Positions 1 through 7,819 of a DNA stretch of 35,352 nucleotides are shown here, piece after piece. This DNA comes from Paludibacteraceae bacterium (GTDB taxonomy: Bacteria; Bacteroidota; Bacteroidia; Bacteroidales; Paludibacteraceae). The stretch is taken from positions 1 through 35,352 of the forward strand of contig JAFSTO010000010.1 of NCBI GenBank assembly GCA_017450435.1, given 5' to 3'. The notes below the pieces were generated by a model. That model made no database searches, had not been told where the DNA came from, and saw only the letters and a list, made by a program, of their open reading frames with translations. Made by a program: the position numbers and the translations under genes. Within the stretch, counting starts at the first letter, position 1. The number at the start of each line of letters is the position of its first letter.

Positions 1-219
1 ACGGAGTGCGTCCAGTGGGGAGAGCGGAGGCAATGGTCGCACTTACGATTTAGCGGAGCGGTATCGTTTCTGCGATCCATTTGCCGAACGCGATTGGAGG
101 TAGTTGCAGCCACCGGCAGGTAGAGTGAAGGACGCAGCTGCATGGACAGGACGAACGAACGACAAAGAATAATGGCAGACCGTAGGTAGATACTTGTGCA
201 AAATCCTTTCTTTTGGCGA
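1..219. other. Unassigned sequence at the left edge
   Basis: I recognise no gene here. One plus-strand frame is open from base 1 to about base 123, but its translation resembles no family I know and it has no visible start inside the window. Minus-strand frames of about 60 codons exist but are arginine/serine-rich and look like chance reading frames. It could be the tail of a gene or RNA that begins to the left. Confidence 0.3.
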
Positions 220-250
220 TTGCACAAATCAACAAAAAGCAGTAATTTTG
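220..250 (+). promoter_or_regulatory. Bacteroidetes-type promoter of the methyltransferase gene
   Basis: A TTG at 220-222 is followed, after exactly 20 bases, by TAATTTTG at 243-250. This fits the Bacteroidetes -33/-7 consensus (TTG, 19-21 bases, TAnnTTTG). Transcription would start near 256, so the ATG at 269 would have a very short leader. This argues against the longer upstream reading of the gene from base 194. Confidence 0.65.
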
Positions 251-268
251 CAGCTAAATTGCAATAAC

Positions 269-910
269 ATGAAAAGTGACAGAGAATTAAAGGACTTGTC
301 TATCGGGGAATTTACCCGTGCAGCCGACAAATACGAGACGAATCATGCAGGCGTGTACAACATCTGTAAGAAAGATTATCCGGATATATTGAAAGAAATA
401 GAGCGTGAGCCGTTTCAAGACCTGCTTGACGCAGGGTGTGGTACCGCTCCGATGTTGTCGCTTCTGACAGAGCGTTTCCCCAATGCCCATTTTATCGGTA
501 TTGACCTTACACCGAAGATGATTGAGGTAGCCAAGGCGAAACATCTGCCCAATACTGAGTTTGTATGCGGCGATTGTGAGAACCTGCCGTTTGAGGAGAA
601 CGCCTTTGATGTCATTATCTGTTCGCAGAGTTTCCACCATTACCCTCATCCGGAGGCATTCTTCCGGAGTGTCAGCCGTTGTTTGCGACCAAATGGCAGG
701 CTCATCTTGCGCGATATGACTGTCAAAAGCCACTTGTTGCACTGGTTTATAAACCACATCGAACTGCGCGCGTTGAACTACATCGGCTACGGCGATGTGC
801 ATTGTTACAACCAGCAAGAGATACAAGCCTTGTGCGAGCAAGCCAATCTCAGGTTAGAGTTGTTCGAGCAACGTAAGGGGTTAAGACTCCATGCTGTAAT
901 AAGGAAATAG
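269..910 (+). CDS. Class I SAM-dependent methyltransferase
   Basis: A 213-residue protein of the Methyltransf_11/UbiE-like fold, expected to transfer a methyl group from S-adenosylmethionine in the cytoplasm. Motif I (LLDAGCGTAPM) lies near residues 52-62, followed by the acidic loop GIDLTPKM and the motif-II-like stretch FDVIICSQSFHHY, which is typical of small-molecule methyltransferases. The frame extends upstream to 194, but that part overlaps the promoter at 220-250 and has no family similarity, so I chose the ATG at 269. The gene stands alone with about 350 non-coding bases after it. The substrate cannot be read from the sequence. Confidence 0.85.
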   Translation: MKSDRELKDLSIGEFTRAADKYETNHAGVYNICKKDYPDILKEIEREPFQDLLDAGCGTAPMLSLLTERFPNAHFIGIDLTPKMIEVAKAKHLPNTEFVCGDCENLPFEENAFDVIICSQSFHHYPHPEAFFRSVSRCLRPNGRLILRDMTVKSHLLHWFINHIELRALNYIGYGDVHCYNQQEIQALCEQANLRLELFEQRKGLRLHAVIRK

Positions 911-1256
911 CAGTAAAATATTTCCCGCGTTAAGGATTGGAAGGGCTACGGTATTGTGTAACAATGCGAAACTTGTGAACCCCTGCAAAGCCCGACCGAC
1001 GTAGCTCTGGAGATGAGAGGATCTGCAGGGCTATGGAGGGAACGCCCAAAAGAAAACAGTTTCCCTGAAAATGAAGATAGACCCGGTTTCCCTGAAGATG
1101 ATAGACCCGGTGTCCGTGAATTTTTTTCTCCACGATACATATATACCCACACGAAACACGTTCTACAAGTGTTGTTACAACATAAAACACAAAAAAAGCG
1201 ACAAAACTCACCGTTTTGACGCTTGTAATTGTTTTATTTTCTGTTGTTTTATTTTG
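911..1256. other. Non-coding stretch with inverted and direct repeats
   Basis: No convincing gene lies between the methyltransferase and the tRNA. CCCTGCA (981-987) and TGCAGGG (1024-1030) form a perfect 7-base inverted repeat around a 36-base loop that contains a smaller CTCT/AGAG pairing. Just downstream, GGGC (1028-1031) could pair with GCCC (1044-1047). From about 1060 to 1120 a degenerate direct repeat appears: GTTTCCCTGAA then GATAGACCCG occurs twice, with a third partial copy. The stretch may be a structured RNA or a decayed element. I match it to no known RNA family. Confidence 0.35.
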
Positions 1257-1329
1257 TGTCCTCCGAGGGGCTCGAACCCTCGACCCACTGATTAAGAGTC
1301 AGTTGCTCTACCAACTGAGCTAGGAAGAC
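1257..1329 (-). tRNA. tRNA-Lys (anticodon CTT)
   Basis: The minus strand folds as a full cloverleaf of 73 nt. The acceptor arm GTCTTCC pairs with GGAGGAC (one G-T pair) and the discriminator base A is at 1257. The D-loop contains AGCTCAGTTGGTAGAGC, the anticodon stem ACTGA/TCAGT encloses the loop CTCTTAA with anticodon CTT at 1294-1296, and the T-arm carries GGTTCGAGCCC. CCA is not encoded, so it must be added after transcription. No clear promoter was found upstream. Confidence 0.97.
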
Positions 1330-1501
1330 AAGTGGAGAGAAAAATATAATGTAGAAAATACAAAATACTATCTGATTTCCAACGTTCATGGACGTTGACT
1401 AATGCAATCCACTATTTAGTGCCTTGTTTTTCAAAAGCGGGTGCAAAGGTACTGCTTTTTTTTGATATGTGCAAATATTTTATAAAAAAACTAAAAAAAA
1501 A

Positions 1502-1532
1502 TTGTTCACTCCGAATATTTTTCATATCTTTG
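1502..1532 (+). promoter_or_regulatory. Bacteroidetes-type promoter of the fumarase gene
   Basis: TTG at 1502-1504, a 20-base spacer, and TATCTTTG at 1525-1532 fit the Bacteroidetes consensus. Transcription would start near 1538, leaving a leader of about 90 bases before the fumarase ATG. The preceding A- and T-runs (about 1455-1500) would suit an upstream element. Confidence 0.65.
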
Positions 1533-1626
1533 TACGTTTTATGTGCATGTGCGCATGAGAAATGTATGAAAGACGGAAAAATATGTACGAAATTTTACAA
1601 TAAAGCCAATAAAACAAATATTAGAT

Positions 1627-3267
1627 ATGGAATTCAGGTATTCACCAATGTTTCAGCTCGGCAAAGACGAGACTGAGTATTATCTACTGACCAGGGAGCA
1701 TGTGTCGGTCAGTGAATTTGAAGGTCATCCGATACTGAAAGTAGAGTCGGAGGGCTTGACAAAAATGGCAAATGCGGCATTTCGTGATGTAAGCTTCATG
1801 CTTCGTCGTAGTCACAATGAGCAAGTTGCAAAGATCCTCCGTGATTCGGAGGCCAGCGCTAATGACAAGTATGTTGCTCTGACATTTCTGCGTAATGCAG
1901 AGGTGGCTGCTAAAGGTAAGTTGCCGCTGTGCCAAGATACCGGTACGGCAATTATTCATGGTGAAAAAGGTCAGCAGGTATGGACGGGGTACTCAGATGA
2001 GGAAGCGCTTTCCAAGGGTGTGTTTAAAACATATACTGAGGAGAACCTGCGTTACAGCCAGAATGCACCGCTCACTATGTATGATGAAGTGAATACGAAG
2101 TGTAATTTGCCGGCTCAGATAGATATAGAGGCGACAGAAGGAATGGAATATCGTTTTTTGTGCGTTACCAAAGGTGGTGGTTCAGCAAATAAGACATATC
2201 TGTATCAAGAGACGAAAGCTCGTATTCAAAATGCAGGAACGCTCGTTCCATTCCTTGTGGAGAAAATGAAAACGCTGGGCACAGCAGCTTGTCCGCCGTA
2301 TCATATAGCATTTGTTATCGGTGGTACATCTGCAGAGAAGAACCTGTTAACAGTTAAGTTGGCGTCTACTCACTATTATGATTCGTTGCCGACGACGGGT
2401 GATGCTACCGGTCGTGCATTCCGTGATGTCGCACTTGAAGAAGAATTGTTGAAGGAAGCGTACAGGATTGGCTTGGGTGCTCAGTTCGGAGGTAAGTATA
2501 TGGCTCATGATATTCGTGTTATCCGCTTACCGCGCCATGGTGCCAGTTGTCCAATCGGTTTGGGCGTAAGTTGCTCGGCCGACCGCAATATCAAATGCAA
2601 AATCAATAAAGACGGCATTTGGATTGAGAAGATGGACGATAAACCTTATGAGCTTATCCCGGAGGAACTGCGTTCTGCCGGTGAGGGTGATGCTGTGAAG
2701 ATTGACTTGAACCAGCCAATGAAAGATGTTTGCAAAATTCTGACCAAATATCCTATTGGAACACGTTTGTCTTTGAACGGCACCATCATTGTAGGTCGAG
2801 ACATCGCTCATGCAAAGATTAAAGCTCGTTTGGATGCCGGTGAACAGATGCCTGATTATCTGCAGAATCATCCCATATACTATGCAGGTCCGGCCAAAAC
2901 CCCGTCCGGCATGGCATGTGGTTCCATGGGACCAACCACAGCAGGGCGTATGGATCCTTATGTGGATGAATTCCAAGAGCGTGGAGGTTCGCTAATAATG
3001 TTAGCCAAAGGCAATAGGTCAGTAGATGTAACCAACGCCTGCAAGAAACATGGCGGATTCTATCTTGGTTCGATTGGCGGGCCGGCAGCTATTCTTGCAC
3101 AGAACAACATCAAGTCAATAGAGTGTGTAGAGTATCCTGAGCTCGGAATGGAAGCTATATGGAAGATAGATGTGCAGGATTTCCCTGCGTTTATTCTTGT
3201 TGACGATAAGGGAAATGATTTCTTCAAGCAGCTTAAGCCTTGCGAAGGATGTTCTATCATTAAGTAA
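1627..3267 (+). CDS. Fumarate hydratase, class I (iron-sulfur)
   Basis: A 546-residue class I fumarase that interconverts fumarate and L-malate in the cytoplasm. Bacteroidales use this step in the reductive branch that makes succinate. The three cysteines expected to hold the 4Fe-4S cluster are visible: C102 in LCQDTGT, C222 in TAACPPYH, and C316 in [11 protein letters not shown] (C308 lies nearby). The C-terminal fumarase domain contains [19 protein letters not shown] and ends with CEGC. Length and both domains match the homodimeric FumA/FumB family. The start at 1627 is well placed after the promoter; a second in-frame ATG lies at 1648. The next gene follows after 39 bases and is probably co-transcribed. 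Confidence 0.96.
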   Translation: MEFRYSPMFQLGKDETEYYLLTREHVSVSEFEGHPILKVESEGLTKMANAAFRDVSFMLRRSHNEQVAKILRDSEASANDKYVALTFLRNAEVAAKGKLPLCQDTGTAIIHGEKGQQVWTGYSDEEALSKGVFKTYTEENLRYSQNAPLTMYDEVNTKCNLPAQIDIEATEGMEYRFLCVTKGGGSANKTYLYQETKARIQNAGTLVPFLVEKMKTLGTAACPPYHIAFVIGGTSAEKNLLTVKLASTHYYDSLPTTGDATGRAFRDVALEEELLKEAYRIGLGAQFGGKYMAHDIRVIRLPRHGASCPIGLGVSCSADRNIKCKINKDGIWIEKMDDKPYELIPEELRSAGEGDAVKIDLNQPMKDVCKILTKYPIGTRLSLNGTIIVGRDIAHAKIKARLDAGEQMPDYLQNHPIYYAGPAKTPSGMACGSMGPTTAGRMDPYVDEFQERGGSLIMLAKGNRSVDVTNACKKHGGFYLGSIGGPAAILAQNNIKSIECVEYPELGMEAIWKIDVQDFPAFILVDDKGNDFFKQLKPCEGCSIIK

Positions 3268-3306
3268 TTTAGGATACTCAGAGGCTGTAAACAAGAGCAA
3301 AGACAG

Positions 3307-4140
3307 ATGGCAGAAAAACAATCTCTTTGGCAGAAGTTACGCGTTAAGCATCGCGTTGCGGTATTCAATGAGGAGACACTCGGTGAAGTATTTAATGTGC
3401 GTCTATCGTTATGGAACCTTATTATAGTGATAACTTCGTTGATGCTCATCGCTCTGCTTCTGTTTGCTTTGCTTATCTGGTATACACCTCTGAAGAGTTA
3501 TCTTCCTGGTTTTAATGAGGATATTCGTGAAGAACTTGTAGCGGAGAATGTTCGCGCCGATTCACTGCTCAACGCGGTCAACCTGCAAAAAGAATATCTT
3601 ACGGTGGTAAGACAAGTGATAGCCGGTGAGGTGGAGCCGGATTCGGTACGTTCGCTTGATTCTTTGTATGTTAGCCGTGAAGCTGAACTGCTTGCAGCGA
3701 AATCACAGATAGAGGCGGATTTTGCGGAATACTATGAAAGCAAAGGCAAAGATCAGTTGTCGTTGTTTGACATGGCAATAACGCAAACCGATGTACAAAC
3801 TCTTGTGCGTCCGGTTTCCGGTGTAGTTGTCGGACATTTCTCCGAAACAGAGAATAATGGTATTACAATAGTTGTTCCGAAAAAAGAGAAGGTGATGGCA
3901 GTGCTGAGTGGCACTGTTGTCACCTTTGGTTATACAATGTCCAACGACTGGTACGTAATAATGCAGCATGACGGTGATTGCCTGAGTCTGTACAGTGGTA
4001 TGGACAAACCTGTTGTCAGGTCCGGAGCAAGACTACGTGCCGGTGATATAATTGGGGTGGTAAGTGAAAAAGGAGAAATCAGTATGCAATTGTGGCAAAA
4101 CGGAAAAGCGGTTAATCCGGAATCGCTGATTGCATTTTGA
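3307..4140 (+). CDS. Membrane-anchored LytM-domain protein, catalytically degenerate
   Basis: A 277-residue protein with a short cytoplasmic N-terminus, one membrane segment at about residues 37-60, a helical linker (about 75-145) and a C-terminal LytM/M23-type beta domain (about 165-277). In active M23 endopeptidases zinc is bound by HxxxD, an H in YxHL, and HxH. Here the matching places read NNGIT, YSGM and MQLW, so all ligands appear to be lost while the fold-defining glycines (AGDIIGVV) remain. It therefore more likely regulates or scaffolds peptidoglycan hydrolases, as EnvC and NlpD do, than cuts peptidoglycan itself. That role is inferred. It sits between fumarase and dxr on the same strand. 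Confidence 0.85.
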   Translation: MAEKQSLWQKLRVKHRVAVFNEETLGEVFNVRLSLWNLIIVITSLMLIALLLFALLIWYTPLKSYLPGFNEDIREELVAENVRADSLLNAVNLQKEYLTVVRQVIAGEVEPDSVRSLDSLYVSREAELLAAKSQIEADFAEYYESKGKDQLSLFDMAITQTDVQTLVRPVSGVVVGHFSETENNGITIVVPKKEKVMAVLSGTVVTFGYTMSNDWYVIMQHDGDCLSLYSGMDKPVVRSGARLRAGDIIGVVSEKGEISMQLWQNGKAVNPESLIAF

Positions 4141-4257
4141 GTAACCGCTGTCTGATGTCGGAAACACATGATAAATATTTGAACCAATAGGGAGCAAGAT
4201 TATAAGTCAGACAAAATAGGTGGTAAAACTATAAGTCAAAAAAAGATTTCGAACAAA

Positions 4258-5436
4258 ATGTCAGATAAAACAAAACAGATAGCAATATTGGGTTCCACGG
4301 GTTCAATAGGTGTTCAGACATTGGATGTGGTGAGAGCGAACAGAGAATTGTTTTCCGTTTATGCCCTTACAGCTAACACTTCTGTTGATAAGCTTGTGTG
4401 TCAAGCTTTGGAGTTTCGTCCTGAGGTTGTTTGCATAGCCGACGAGAGTCTATATGAAGAGCTATGTGCAAAGTTGCGTTCAGCCCTTGGTCAAGATGCT
4501 TATAATATGCTGAAAGTGTGGGCAGGCAAGGAAGCTATTGCAGACATGGTGACACTGCCATCGATCGATATAGTTGTGGCAGCAATGGTGGGGTATGCCG
4601 GACTACAGCCAACAATGTCAGCGATTCGGGCTGGAAAGATAATCGCCCTCGCTAATAAGGAGACGCTTGTTGTGGCAGGTGATATAATATGTAATCTTGC
4701 GGCAAAACATCATGCTCCTATATTGCCGGTTGATTCAGAACACTCAGCCATATTCCAATCGCTTGTCGGGGAAGATGATAATAAGATAGAAAAGATTCTT
4801 CTGACATGTTCCGGTGGTCCGTTCCGCACATGGAGTTATGAACAGATATCCCTTGCCACAGCTGCCGATGCCTTACGTCACCCCAATTGGCAGATGGGCG
4901 ACAAGATAACTATTGACTCTGCTACGATGATGAATAAGGGATTTGAAGTGATTGAAGCCAAGTGGTTATTCGGAGTGGAGCCGGATAAGATTGAGGTTCT
5001 TATTCATCCGCAATCGGTTGTTCATTCTGCAGTACAGTTTGCCGACGGGGCAGTTAAGGCTCAACTTGGGGCACCGGATATGCGTCTTCCTATTCAATAT
5101 GCTTTGTCTTTCCCGCATCGTCTGACAGCAGATTTCCCTCGATTGGATTTCTTCAAAACATCTTCCCTCACGTTCGAACAGCCCGATCACAAGCGCTTTC
5201 CGTGCCTGTCGTTAGCCTACGAGGCTATAACAAAAGGTGGCAACATGCCGTGTGCACTTAATGCAGCTAACGAGGTGGTGAATCTTGCTTTCCGTCGTGG
5301 AGAAGTGTCGTTCTATCAGATGGCTGATGCCATCTCTCAAACCATGGATAAAATTGCATTTGTTGCTCGCCCCACATACGAAGACCTTGTCTTAACAGAC
5401 CAACAAGCCCGTAGCATAACGACAAGCATATTATAG
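4258..5436 (+). CDS. dxr: 1-deoxy-D-xylulose-5-phosphate reductoisomerase
   Basis: A 392-residue enzyme that converts 1-deoxy-D-xylulose 5-phosphate to 2-C-methyl-D-erythritol 4-phosphate with NADPH, the committed step of the MEP isoprenoid pathway. The NADPH-binding GSTGSIG is at residues 12-18, the family motif ANKETLVVAG is near residue 137, and the metal-binding LPVDSEHSAIFQ follows near 160. The C-terminal ALNAANEVVNLAFRRG is also typical. Length matches the family. The 117-base gap before it contains the nonamer TATAAGTCA twice (4201-4209 and 4230-4238), with no clear promoter. Confidence 0.97.
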   Translation: MSDKTKQIAILGSTGSIGVQTLDVVRANRELFSVYALTANTSVDKLVCQALEFRPEVVCIADESLYEELCAKLRSALGQDAYNMLKVWAGKEAIADMVTLPSIDIVVAAMVGYAGLQPTMSAIRAGKIIALANKETLVVAGDIICNLAAKHHAPILPVDSEHSAIFQSLVGEDDNKIEKILLTCSGGPFRTWSYEQISLATAADALRHPNWQMGDKITIDSATMMNKGFEVIEAKWLFGVEPDKIEVLIHPQSVVHSAVQFADGAVKAQLGAPDMRLPIQYALSFPHRLTADFPRLDFFKTSSLTFEQPDHKRFPCLSLAYEAITKGGNMPCALNAANEVVNLAFRRGEVSFYQMADAISQTMDKIAFVARPTYEDLVLTDQQARSITTSIL

Positions 5437-5536
5437 TTTTTGATAAAGGGCTGTTCTAAACATTCTACATGTCGTAAACAGACCATTTGGTAGTATATCT
5501 ATAAATTCAATTCACACTCATAATCTACAATTAGAA

Positions 5537-7144
5537 ATGATACAATTAATTCAATTATTACTTAGTCTTTCCTTTCTTGTTATAATCCACGAGTTGGGAC
5601 ACTTTACTTTTGCCCGTATATTCGGAGTAAGAGTGAATAAGTTTTATATGTTTTACAATCCCCGTTTTTCCATCGTTCGTCTGAAAAAGATTTCCGGCAA
5701 ATGGCAAGTGCGTTTTTTTGCTCCCAATGTGTTGGATAACCAAAAGGTGGCTCTTGATAATGATGGTAACCCGCTACTCTGGGAAAACGATAAAGACCCG
5801 AAAGTCCGTAAGAAATATGAAAAAGAAACACCTCTAACGGAAGAGGAATGGAAAGCGATAGAGCGCGATTATAATTTTGGTAAGCCGTTAACCAAACACA
5901 CCGGTCACCCTAAGTTTACAATTATTGAAGACAAAGATCTTCCTCTTCTTTCAGACGATGATTGGCGCAAGTATCCTGCCTCAACGGAGTGGGGTATAGG
6001 TTGGGTTCCTCTTGGCGGCTATTGTGCTATAGCCGGTATGGTGGACGAGACGACAACTGCTGACCAATTAGGCTCTACACCGCAGCCATGGGAATATCGT
6101 GCCAAATCAACATGGCAACGACTACCTATAATATGTGGCGGAGTGTTGGTTAATTTTGTTGCGGCACTGATATTTTATTCTGCTATTCTTCACCATTGGG
6201 GGACAGACAGTCTGCCGCTGAGCAATGCTACATATGGATTGTATTTTTCTGAAGAACTGTTATCAGAAGGTTTTAAGCAAGGTGACAATATCATTGCTAT
6301 CGGCGACCGTGTACCTCAAACTCGTGCTGACCTGCTCAATTGGATGGTTATAGACGGGGAACATGATGTGACTGTCGTACGTAATCATGCAGATACAATA
6401 CATCTGCGTCTCTCTGATAATTTCGACCAAAAGGTTCTTGCCGCTGGCGGTGCTTCCTTTATTGACTATCGTTTCCCGTTTGTTATCAACGAGGTCATGC
6501 CTGCGTCTCCGGCTTCTATAGCACTATTGGAAAAGGGGGATAGTATAATTGCAGTAGGTGGTGTGGCGACAGAGTGTTTTCAGGATGTTTCTGCGGAACT
6601 AAAACATTATGCTTGTGATAGTGTGGAACTTACGTATGTAAGAAATGGCGAGGTGATGACTGCATCGTTATATCTTGGTGATGAGGCGAAGTTGGGTGTG
6701 TATCCTAAGCAACCTACTGAGTTCTTGCAAACAGTACATCGTGACTACGGTTTTTGGGAGTCGATTCCTGAAGGTTGCAGATACGGCTGGCAGACGCTGG
6801 TAACGTATGTAAAGCAGTTCCGCCTTGTTTTCACTCCACAAGGTGCAAAGTCGCTCGGCGGTTTTGCCGCAATAGGCAGTCTGTTTCCATCGCTTTGGGA
6901 TTGGCATTCGTTCTGGCTTATGACGGCATTTCTATCTATCATTCTTGCTTTTATGAATATTATACCTATTCCGATACTGGATGGCGGACATGTAATGTTC
7001 CTTTTGTGGGAAATGATAACCCGGAAGAAACCTAATGAGAAGTTCCTTGACGTGGCAAACACAATTGGATTCTATCTTCTGTTAGCATTGCTGATTTTTG
7101 CTAATGGCAATGATTTGATTAAATGGCTGTCGAAGTTCTTTTAA
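5537..7144 (+). CDS. rseP: RseP-type site-2 intramembrane zinc protease
   Basis: A 535-residue membrane protease of family M50 that cleaves transmembrane substrates such as anti-sigma factors. The zinc-binding HELGH is at residues 18-22 inside the first membrane segment, and the third ligand is D482 in the LDG motif (PIPILDGGH) near the C-terminus. Two periplasmic PDZ-like regions lie between them. The soluble insert between the first and second membrane segments (about residues 30-190) is much longer than in E. coli RseP, as is usual in Bacteroidetes. It follows dxr by 100 bases, an order I recall from other Bacteroidetes. Its substrate here is unknown. Confidence 0.94.
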   Translation: MIQLIQLLLSLSFLVIIHELGHFTFARIFGVRVNKFYMFYNPRFSIVRLKKISGKWQVRFFAPNVLDNQKVALDNDGNPLLWENDKDPKVRKKYEKETPLTEEEWKAIERDYNFGKPLTKHTGHPKFTIIEDKDLPLLSDDDWRKYPASTEWGIGWVPLGGYCAIAGMVDETTTADQLGSTPQPWEYRAKSTWQRLPIICGGVLVNFVAALIFYSAILHHWGTDSLPLSNATYGLYFSEELLSEGFKQGDNIIAIGDRVPQTRADLLNWMVIDGEHDVTVVRNHADTIHLRLSDNFDQKVLAAGGASFIDYRFPFVINEVMPASPASIALLEKGDSIIAVGGVATECFQDVSAELKHYACDSVELTYVRNGEVMTASLYLGDEAKLGVYPKQPTEFLQTVHRDYGFWESIPEGCRYGWQTLVTYVKQFRLVFTPQGAKSLGGFAAIGSLFPSLWDWHSFWLMTAFLSIILAFMNIIPIPILDGGHVMFLLWEMITRKKPNEKFLDVANTIGFYLLLALLIFANGNDLIKWLSKFF

Positions 7145-7175
7145 ACGTTGCTTGAAGGCTGTTTAAACAACGTTT
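7143..7175. other. Inverted repeat after rseP
   Basis: AAACGTTG (7143-7150) and CAACGTTT (7168-7175) form an 8-base perfect stem with a 17-base loop. TTAAAC (7141-7146) can instead pair with GTTTAA (7161-7166), so two mutually exclusive hairpins are possible. No T-run follows, so it is not a standard intrinsic terminator. Confidence 0.35.
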
Positions 7176-7244
7176 GAACGTTATCCAAATACTATTCAAT
7201 CCTTTTTCAAATACCTTTCAATATTCTTTAAATGTAGTTAAGAT

Positions 7245-7817
7245 ATGGATTATTTTGTTCATGAGTCATCATATATTGATGAAGGTTGTCAGATAGGCAA
7301 AGGTACAAAGATTTGGCATTTTTCTCATATCATGTCAGGTTGTACTATCGGTGAGGACTGCAACATAGGGCAGAATGTAGTTGTTTCGCCCAATGTTGTA
7401 ATAGGTAGAAACTGCAAAATACAGAACAACGTGTCTGTCTATACGGGTGTTCGTTGTGAAGAGGATGTTTTTCTTGGTCCGTCAATGGTGTTTACCAACG
7501 TCATCAATCCCCGGTCAGCGGTCAGTCGTAAATCAGAGTATCGTGAGACGATTATTCGTCGCGGCGCATCGGTTGGTGCTAATGCTACAATTGTTTGCGG
7601 TCATACCTTGGGCGAGTATTGCATGATAGGTGCAGGTTCTGTGGTAACAAAGGATGTGCCGGCTTTTGCGTTGATGGTGGGTAATCCTGCTCGTCGCATG
7701 GGCTGGGTGAGCCGCAATGGTGAGAAACTGCAGTTTGATGCAGAAGGCAATGCAGTGTGTCCTGCTACCGGAGAGAAATATATTCTTCGAAACGGCGAGG
7801 TTCAACTTGCTGACTAA
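7245..7817 (+). CDS. WbpD/WlbB-like sugar N-acetyltransferase
   Basis: A 190-residue left-handed beta-helix acyltransferase. Hexapeptide repeats (for example IGEDCNIGQNVVVSP and VIGRNCKIQNNVS) run from about residue 15 to 150. The segments KIWHFSHI and GPSMVFTNVINPR resemble WbpD/WlbB, which acetylates the 3-amino group of UDP-2-acetamido-3-amino-2,3-dideoxy-glucuronate. The other steps to that sugar (a 3-dehydrogenase and an aminotransferase next to it) are not adjacent, so the true acceptor may differ. The end NPARRMGWVSRNGEKL is shared with the family. It ends two bases before the TonB receptor gene. Confidence 0.88.
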   Translation: MDYFVHESSYIDEGCQIGKGTKIWHFSHIMSGCTIGEDCNIGQNVVVSPNVVIGRNCKIQNNVSVYTGVRCEEDVFLGPSMVFTNVINPRSAVSRKSEYRETIIRRGASVGANATIVCGHTLGEYCMIGAGSVVTKDVPAFALMVGNPARRMGWVSRNGEKLQFDAEGNAVCPATGEKYILRNGEVQLAD

Positions 7818-7819
7818 CG

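Noticed and set aside
50-235. Minus-strand frames of about 60 codons at the left edge
   Set aside because: Low-complexity translation without family features, overlapping a plus-strand promoter.
194-268. Upstream extension of the methyltransferase
   Set aside because: It contains the predicted promoter and its translation does not match the family.
3790-4137. Active M23 endopeptidase
   Set aside because: All expected zinc ligands are replaced.
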